Part shown: one piece after another, positions 30,137-36,253 of the stretch | Layout of the letters: each line of letters begins with the position of its first letter | Position numbering within the stretch: the stretch's first letter is position 1 | NCBI GenBank assembly: GCA_003566675.1 | Contig: PXCI01000142.1 | Coordinates: forward strand, 1 to 36,253 | Length of the DNA stretch: 36,253 nt | Source: Clostridia bacterium | Lineage (GTDB): Bacteria; Bacillota; Sulfobacillia; SLMV01 | Direction: 5' to 3' | Program-made: the position numbers and the translations under genes | Notes under the pieces: model-generated | The model's database searches: none | Seen by the model: only the letters and a program-made list of their open reading frames with translations | Told to the model about the DNA's origin: nothing

Positions 30137-31703
30137 TGCGCATCACCTCTCCCGGCGAAAGCTTCATCATGCGGAGAAAGGGAATCGCCGCCACGAGCAA
30201 GCTCACGCAGAATACCACCCCCGCAACCAGCCCCAATCCACGGAGCAGATTCATTGCGATCGCCCACGGCCCCATGGCGTTGGACAGCCACAGGTGGATC
30301 AACATGGGACTGGCGAAAAGGTAACCCGCAAGGGTCCCAAGGGCCGAGATGACCAGGACCTCCGTAGTCGAAGAAATCAGCAGCTGCCAGTTGTGGCTGC
30401 CCAATGCCTTTAGGGTCGCCAGCTGCTTGCTGCGGGTGATCGTCAACACGTACAGGTTGCCCAGGTAAAGAAGTCCAGCCAGCAAAACCGCTGTGACCAG
30501 GAGCACTGCATCGAACCATCCTGGCGCCGACAGAAGAACCCTGTCCGAGGCGAGAAGATCGCGATAGCCGGCGCTGATGTCCTCCGGCGGTATGGCAGTC
30601 GTGACTATGGGCAGGTGATCCGACAGGGACACCATTTCTCCGGTCGTCATAACCGTGGCCCCCGGCGTCGCCTCCCGGATCCGGTCGGCCACCACGTTGA
30701 CCCGGGAGAAATCGGATACCACGACAAGATACTCCGTGACCTCGGCCCACGGGCCGCCCCCGGACTGGGCAAGGAGCCCGCCGAAAGTTTCCTCGCTAAC
30801 CCAGATCTCTGGCAGCGACAAATGCAGGGGCTCGTCAATGTAGCGGCCAGGAGGAGGTGGATCATCATCTGCAAACCGCACGATGGAACGAAGGCCCGCC
30901 GGGGTCAGGGCACTGCCGAGCCAACTGATGCGCCCGGCGGTGAACTCCAGGGTCCCAACCACGTCGAGGGAAACTTCAAGTCCCTGCACGGCATCTCCCT
31001 CCCCAGGCAGCACAAGGTGGACAGGATCTCCCGGGGCCACCGATGCATCCGCTCGAAGTGACGGCCCCCCCTGGGCCATCACGGCCCGGACACCATCCCA
31101 GCGATCATAGCCGTAGGTTTCAGCCTCGGGGCCACCGCCACGGATGATGTAGTTCTCAAGCACGCACACCGGTTCTCCCAGGTCATCTGGACCCAGGACG
31201 CGCCCCTGGACCAGCGCAGATGACAGGCCATAATGTTCATCGACGAGGGGATCCCTGGCCCGGATCTGCACCCACCAGGTGTAATCACCGCTGATCATCC
31301 TCGCAGGAATCGTCCGGTAAGGCGTCACGTGAAGGACACCCTCCACACCACGAATCTCCTCCGTCAAATCCCGAGACACGGATTCCTGGCCCATGATACC
31401 GTCCCGGACAATCCCGGGGAAGAAGTAAGCGGTAAGGCCGGGATTGTCGGGGGATCGTCGAATCATCTCCCATGCTCCCCCGGGCGTAGGCGATGAGGTA
31501 CCGGGAAGCCCCAGGGCCTCCGGAAGGACCACAATATCTCCCCCCAGGGCCGTCCGGGTCTCAAAATGCGCACCACCAGGCTCCCCCCCTGCCATGATCA
31601 GTGCCGAGACCAATACCACCGTGGCCAGCGCCACACTGATCATCGCCAGGGCGCTGCGCTGCAGGTTGCGAATCGCTGCCAACCATCCAAGGGTGAAAAA
31701 CAC
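30129..31703 (-). CDS. FtsX-like ABC transporter permease
   Basis: AAIRNLQRSALAMISVALATVVLVSALIMAGGEPGGAHFETRTALGGDIVVLPEALGLPG...; C-terminal LTITRSKQLATLKALGSHNWQLLISSTTEVLVISALGTLAGYLF. Confidence 0.88.
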   Translation of the reverse strand: MFFTLGWLAAIRNLQRSALAMISVALATVVLVSALIMAGGEPGGAHFETRTALGGDIVVLPEALGLPGTSSPTPGGAWEMIRRSPDNPGLTAYFFPGIVRDGIMGQESVSRDLTEEIRGVEGVLHVTPYRTIPARMISGDYTWWVQIRARDPLVDEHYGLSSALVQGRVLGPDDLGEPVCVLENYIIRGGGPEAETYGYDRWDGVRAVMAQGGPSLRADASVAPGDPVHLVLPGEGDAVQGLEVSLDVVGTLEFTAGRISWLGSALTPAGLRSIVRFADDDPPPPGRYIDEPLHLSLPEIWVSEETFGGLLAQSGGGPWAEVTEYLVVVSDFSRVNVVADRIREATPGATVMTTGEMVSLSDHLPIVTTAIPPEDISAGYRDLLASDRVLLSAPGWFDAVLLVTAVLLAGLLYLGNLYVLTITRSKQLATLKALGSHNWQLLISSTTEVLVISALGTLAGYLFASPMLIHLWLSNAMGPWAIAMNLLRGLGLVAGVVFCVSLLVAAIPFLRMMKLSPGEVMRNG

Positions 31704-32198
31704 CGTTGCCTCCCTCCATCACAACCGCCCCTGCTGTGATGGTCCACTCCCCTGTTATCCCGGTTGCAACTCAGTAGCAACGGGACGGAGTTGCCTACAG
31801 CCGAAAAGACATCCGATCGGGGGAAGAACCACTCCTCCACTGCTGATCGAGGGCCGAAAACCATGACCTGACCCCGGGCAGTGCCGAATGACAGCGGCGA
31901 GAGGGATCCCTCTACGAACGATTGGCCCCAACCGTATCACTCGATAGACCCCAGGGGCCCACCGTTTTTTGCGAAACTCCGGTCTTTTGATTCCCATTAC
32001 GCCATTTCACGGGCATGTTCCCCTTCGTCAATCCACTGATCGTTGCAAAAAGACGGCAATTGCAGTAATATTGTGTGTGCGAAGACTGATGGTTTAACTA
32101 TATTGCACTTCACTTTCAGTATCAGGGTGATGCAGAGGAGATCAATATAATCTATACTAAGCTGAGCCGTCGCCCCAGCACCGCTGCATCCCGGGGTA

Positions 32199-33608
32199 AT
32201 GTCTGCATTGACCCGTCAGTGCATTGCAAAGGAAGAATCCACCTTGCCTCACAAAGATGGTTTTGCCGAGATGGTAGGCGCCCGCATACGGGAGCTGCGA
32301 AGACAGGCAGGTATGACGCAACGCGACCTTGCCGGAGAGGACCTGAGTCCTGGCTTTCTGAGCCAGGTTGAGCGGGGTCTGACCGCCCCATCTCTGCACT
32401 CTCTTCACATCATCGCGGAAAACCTTGGCGTCAGCACATCAACCCTCATGCCCGATAGCCCCCTCGGGGAGGATGATTGCCGGCCAACAGTCGAAATTCT
32501 GCTGTCTCTTGCTGAATCCCAGCGCCTTATTGGCCAGATTGAGTCAGCCCTGGCTTCTGTGCAGCAGGCCCGCCGGGAACTGGAAGAGGAAACAACCGAT
32601 CGCAATCAGCTCAGGGCCGCCGCCTGCCTGCAGTCCGGGTTGGCTCATCTCGAAAGAAAGGCCAGCGATCTGGCCTTTTCGGATCTCACCGCGGCAGCGG
32701 AGCGGTTTGAAGCGACACCGGATCCAGAGGGCATCCTGAAATGCCTGCTGGGTATGGCAGAGATGCACTTCCAGCGCGAAAATCCCCTCCTGGCAATTCA
32801 GTTTTTTGATACTGTGATCCACCGAGCTGAGGAACTGGAAGAAGGACAACAAGATGTCTACCGGATGCTCGCCGAATGGGGACTCGGCCGAGCCTATCGG
32901 GCCCTCAAAGAGACAGAGACTGCAAGCGAATTGCTAGGCGAAGCCCTGACGCGCGCGAACGTGCAGACGGATATCACCCGGCAGGTGATGTACTCTGTGG
33001 AAATGGCCCAACAGAATCTGGCCGAAGGAAACTACGACGAGGCCCGGTATCACGCTAGCCGAGCAAGGACACTGTCAACGCTCAGCTTTACCCAGAAGGC
33101 CGAGGCTGAGATCCTGCACACCTCTGGTCTCGTCTGGGAAGATGCCGGAGAAAGAGACCGGGCCCTATCCTCTTTGTCTGATGCCGCGCAAATTGCCTCT
33201 GAGCTTGGCGACTCCATCCTTTTAGCCCAGATCCTACTCGCCAGGGGCACAATCCATCTCAGGGAAGACGACCTCTCTGAGGCCTCGGCGATCACCGCTG
33301 AGGCCCTGGCAATCATCGACGCCACATCCGAGCCGGTCCTGCGAGGACAGGCAGCCCTGCTCGCGGGGAAAGTGGCCTTTTCCAGGGATCAGCACTGCAG
33401 GGCCCAGACCCTGCTCACAGAAGCCGAGAGATGTTTCCGTGGGGCTGGGACGCTATCCATGCTGGCTCAAACCCAGGCCGAGCTGGGAAAGGTCTGTTTG
33501 GCCACGGGACAACGCGATGAGGCCCTTCACCGCTTCCGCAGGGCCAGCGACCTGTTCTCCCGGATTTCCCCGGGGGGCAGCCCGCCTCACCCACGGACCC
33601 ATCCCTGA
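32199..33608 (+). CDS. XRE-family HTH regulator with C-terminal TPR-like array
   Basis: VGARIRELRRQAGMTQRDLAGEDLSPGFLSQVERGLTAPSLHSLHIIAENLGVSTSTLM followed by helical repeats (e.g. AEILHTSGLVWEDAGERDRALSSLSDAAQIASELGD). A TTG start at 32244 with AAGGAAG upstream is an alternative. Confidence 0.85.
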   Translation: MSALTRQCIAKEESTLPHKDGFAEMVGARIRELRRQAGMTQRDLAGEDLSPGFLSQVERGLTAPSLHSLHIIAENLGVSTSTLMPDSPLGEDDCRPTVEILLSLAESQRLIGQIESALASVQQARRELEEETTDRNQLRAAACLQSGLAHLERKASDLAFSDLTAAAERFEATPDPEGILKCLLGMAEMHFQRENPLLAIQFFDTVIHRAEELEEGQQDVYRMLAEWGLGRAYRALKETETASELLGEALTRANVQTDITRQVMYSVEMAQQNLAEGNYDEARYHASRARTLSTLSFTQKAEAEILHTSGLVWEDAGERDRALSSLSDAAQIASELGDSILLAQILLARGTIHLREDDLSEASAITAEALAIIDATSEPVLRGQAALLAGKVAFSRDQHCRAQTLLTEAERCFRGAGTLSMLAQTQAELGKVCLATGQRDEALHRFRRASDLFSRISPGGSPPHPRTHP

Positions 33609-34133
33609 CTCCTGGCCATCACTCAAGTCAATCCGTGTTGTCGCCCTCCATTGACATCCGAAGTACCACCATCGGGACGGTCAAAGGAAATCTCCACATC
33701 AGCCTTCCAGTCCACCTCGTGCGTCGGACACATCTGAAGGAACAGCGGTCGATCTCGTCGCAATTGTCATTGAGCTCTTCGCCACATGGGATCCGCATCT
33801 GGGCTCTCTGCCCCGAACCGGCCTGGGGCATGCGGTACGATTCACCGTTCACCGGGCTCTGGCTCCCCCGGTTGACCAGCAACCTGAGTCATGACGATGA
33901 TTCGAGTGGTGGAAAGGGGCTTGTGATCCTGTTCTCGATTTACCCATCGGCACCTTCTACCGTCAAAGATTTGGAATGGGTCCACGGCCTGTCAATCGGG
34001 AAGACCGGAGCCAGTGAGTATCGTTGACAACACGAAGACGCTGATGCATTTGGATCTGGTGTGAATCCACCTCGGATCACCTATGATCCCAGAGACATGG
34101 GGCAAGCTCGCTCAGCAAAACGGGAAGGACAAC

Positions 34134-34165
34134 AAAAGCGCCCGGTTCTCTCTGATCCGGGCGCT
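34134..34165 (-). terminator. Rho-independent terminator of the 34173-34586 gene
   Basis: Minus strand AGCGCCCGG-N11-CCGGGCGCT followed by TTTTGTTGT. Confidence 0.82.
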
Positions 34166-34172
34166 CAATACC

Positions 34173-34586
34173 CTATTGGTCGTCTTTGCCCAGGCGCGAA
34201 AGAAGCTGCTTTGCCAGGGAATCAAGATCCGCCCCCTGGGCCAGTTGCAACAGCTGGGCAATGTCGGGGCTTGGTGGCCGTTTAGAGCCCGTATCTGTGA
34301 GGGGCCGATCGATCACCCCGGCCCGCGTAAGCTCAGAGTATTCCTCTGGGCTGAGCAGCAACACCTCCAGCAGCTTGTTGATATACAGGGCTGAAGAATT
34401 CAACTTATCCGACAGAAGCATCATATCATCGGCGATGGTTTTCATGGCCGCTAGAGGCTTGACACTTCTTGGGTTCGACCCGCCCATCGCAGCACCCAGG
34501 TCTGCCATACTACGACCTGATGGCATCGCCTTTTCTGAACTGTCATTTGCCTCGTCTTTCGGCCTGTTCTTCTCCTCCTCCGTCAC
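34173..34586 (-). CDS. small helical protein of unknown function, paralog of the 34950-35303 product
   Basis: GTG start with GAGGTGAT; LAAMKTIADDMMLLSDKLNSSALYINKLLEVLL and DLDSLAKQLLSRLGKDDQ align with the neighbouring ORF; clean terminator downstream. Confidence 0.75.
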   Translation of the reverse strand: MTEEEKNRPKDEANDSSEKAMPSGRSMADLGAAMGGSNPRSVKPLAAMKTIADDMMLLSDKLNSSALYINKLLEVLLLSPEEYSELTRAGVIDRPLTDTGSKRPPSPDIAQLLQLAQGADLDSLAKQLLSRLGKDDQ

Positions 34587-34949
34587 ACAATCACCTCGCT
34601 CCCCCCTACGACACCGTCAACTACCTCATTTATACCTGTATGCAGAAGATGCGATCGCTGCAACTCCTGAATTTCAAATGCAACAAGGATTCTGCCTGAC
34701 CCGCGGGCCACCCATGTACTGGCTTCAACCGTCGCATCGGGTGAGGTGAGTGCAAGTACTGCGAGGTAATGCAGCCCGGACTTGCCGAGTTGCTTCTGTT
34801 GCAATACCCGGATGCTCAGCAGCTACGTCTGCATCCAGGTTGGATCTCTGCGAAGACCAGGCTGATTTCGGGTGAAGAAGGTGCTCCCCTACTCTCCTGC
34901 CATTTGCTTTCCCATAGCGCAATCAACCCACCTCGACTGCTCCCGGTCT

Positions 34950-35303
34950 TCATTCGTTCATTCCCAGGCGCCGGAGCAGCGCCAATTTGGCCAGATCCTC
35001 GAATCGGACACCATCACCCGCCTGCGAGGATTCCTTGCTGCCAGGGTTAGACATCGCCTGTGAGCCCGGGTCAGAAAATCCCTGCCCCCCTGTCAAATTT
35101 ACGACCGCCAGGATATTCCTCATCTGTGTAGCAGCTTGTGCCAGCTGTTCAGACAGGTGCATCATATCGTCAGCCACGGCCTTCAATCTGTGAGTCGTGA
35201 GCTCACGAGACCCTGGATCGCTCGCACCAGTTATGGAACCGATCTCAGAATCTGATCGTCCTGCTCTGTGCTCGACTGGATCTCCCTGCAAATACTCAGG
35301 CAC
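34950..35303 (-). CDS. small helical protein of unknown function, paralog of the 34173-34586 product
   Basis: GTG start at 35303 with GGAGCGAGGTGATTAT; LKAVADDMMHLSEQLAQAATQMRNILAVV and RFEDLAKLALLRRLGMNE. Confidence 0.72.
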   Translation of the reverse strand: MPEYLQGDPVEHRAGRSDSEIGSITGASDPGSRELTTHRLKAVADDMMHLSEQLAQAATQMRNILAVVNLTGGQGFSDPGSQAMSNPGSKESSQAGDGVRFEDLAKLALLRRLGMNE

Positions 35304-35435
35304 ATAATCACCTCGCTCCCACCCAAAGGCATGTCGACTCTCATTAGTACCTGTATGCAAAAAGAGAAACTCTTGCTCCCAGGTGACAGCAAAATAGTTA
35401 ACATCTTCACGTGCGAGTGTATATTATGTACTGAA

Positions 35436-35464
35436 CCGAGGGCTCAGACCCCGAAATCCCTCGG
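35436..35464 (+). promoter_or_regulatory. 5' UTR hairpin abutting the Shine-Dalgarno of the first repeat mini-gene
   Basis: CCGAGGG-N15-CCCTCGG followed by GGAGGTGA. Confidence 0.5.
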
Positions 35465-35478
35465 GGAGGTGAAGATGA

Positions 35479-35628
35479 ATGCCTTTGCTCGGTACAGGTA
35501 GAACTGGTATAGACGAGCTGCTCCTGTTTCTCCTGCTGGCAGGAGGAGTGGGCCGCGACCGCACCGGCATCGATGGACTGCTTCTGTTCATCCTGCTCTC
35601 CGGCATGACAGGCCGTGGTCTCTGGTAA
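35479..35628 (+). CDS. 49-aa hydrophobic repeat protein (two GRTGIDELLLFxLLxG units), unknown function
   Basis: MPLLGTGRTGIDELLLFLLLAGGVGRDRTGIDGLLLFILLSGMTGRGLW; GGGGAGGTGA upstream; paralogous in sequence, leader and 3' end to 36013-36222. Confidence 0.72.
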   Translation: MPLLGTGRTGIDELLLFLLLAGGVGRDRTGIDGLLLFILLSGMTGRGLW

Positions 35629-35654
35629 ATACCAAGCAGAGAACTCTAGCCGAC

Positions 35655-35680
35655 GTGGGGAAGCCTACAGGCCTCCCCAC
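35655..35680 (+). terminator. hairpin, probable terminator after the first repeat mini-gene
   Basis: GTGGGGAAGCCT-AC-AGGCCTCCCCAC (one mismatch); no strong U-tract. Same CTAGCCGNCGTGGGGA sequence begins after the second copy. Confidence 0.5.
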
Positions 35681-36012
35681 CCCCCTTGACGAAAGTGATA
35701 CATTCCGCCACCCCAGACCTACGTTCAGGGACTACATCATCCGGATAAAGGAACACATAAACGGACATAAACGGGGGTGAGCAGAGGACAGCCCCGATGA
35801 TCTCCTCTCCTGCGTACTGCCCTGCTGTTATCAGCCATGGACCTGCAGCGGCCAGGACTGTGCTCTCAGACCGGCCACGGCCTGAGGCAGTAACTGAGCC
35901 AACCAATGGCAGAACCTACTGACCAACCTCTACGAACACATTTATGTCGCCGTGTGTATTATGTAGTGAGTCTGAGGGCCAGACCCACAGATCTTCCGGG
36001 AGGTGAGAATTA

Positions 36013-36222
36013 ATGCCTTTGTTCGACACAGCTGGCACCGGTCGTATGGATCAACTGCTTCTGTTTCTCGTGCTGGCAGGAGGAGTCGGCGGCGTCGGTC
36101 GCACCGGCATCGAGGAACTTCTGCTGTTCCCCCTGCTTTCTGGCGACATCGGTCGCACCGGCATCGATGAGCTGCTTCTGTTCATCCTGCTCACCGGCAG
36201 CCTTGGCAGAGGCCACACCTAG
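36013..36222 (+). CDS. 69-aa hydrophobic repeat protein (three GRTGIDELLLFxLLxG units), unknown function
   Basis: MPLFDTAGTGRMDQLLLFLVLAGGVGGVGRTGIEELLLFPLLSGDIGRTGIDELLLFILLTGSLGRGHT; GGGAGGTGA upstream. Confidence 0.73.
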   Translation: MPLFDTAGTGRMDQLLLFLVLAGGVGGVGRTGIEELLLFPLLSGDIGRTGIDELLLFILLTGSLGRGHT

Positions 36223-36253
36223 CTCATCCACAGATTCTAGCCGCCGTGGGGAG

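Noticed and set aside
35646-35906. 86-aa minus-strand ORF
   Set aside because: Overlaps the hairpin and tandem decamer between the mini-genes; no RBS or family motif seen.
36010-36231. Minus-strand 73-aa ORF with DAGATDVARKQGEQQKFLDAGATDAADSS repeats
   Set aside because: It is the antisense reading of the plus-strand repeat gene, which has a strong RBS and a start context conserved in both copies.

Overview
The window looks like a chromosomal segment of a GC-rich Bacillota (Firmicutes)-type bacterium. From left to right it contains: (1) a minus-strand purine operon, purE-B-C-S-Q-L-F-M-N-H-D, with purD running off the left edge; (2) a GNAT gene and a decayed accessory patch holding a frameshifted TetR remnant and an orphan 5' piece of a group IIC intron; (3) a plus-strand radical SAM gene; (4) a minus-strand block groES-groEL / trmO-like / hpt / guaA / histidine kinase / response regulator, with a perfect CIRCE operator upstream of groES; (5) a translationally coupled minus-strand operon of four FtsX-type permeases, two ABC ATPases, a MutL/GlmL-type ASKHA protein, a barrel-sandwich-hybrid plus KOW-like protein and a small membrane protein; (6) an XRE-TPR regulator; (7) a right-hand cluster of short, unfamiliar proteins. 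The last cluster is the best candidate for something undescribed. It has two paralogous ~120-137 aa helical proteins sharing a conserved 5' leader, and two tandemly duplicated mini-genes encoding repeats of GRTGIDELLLFxLLxG, whose duplication extends from the promoter-proximal region to the terminator. All calls come from reading the sequence and the supplied ORF track; no database search was run.
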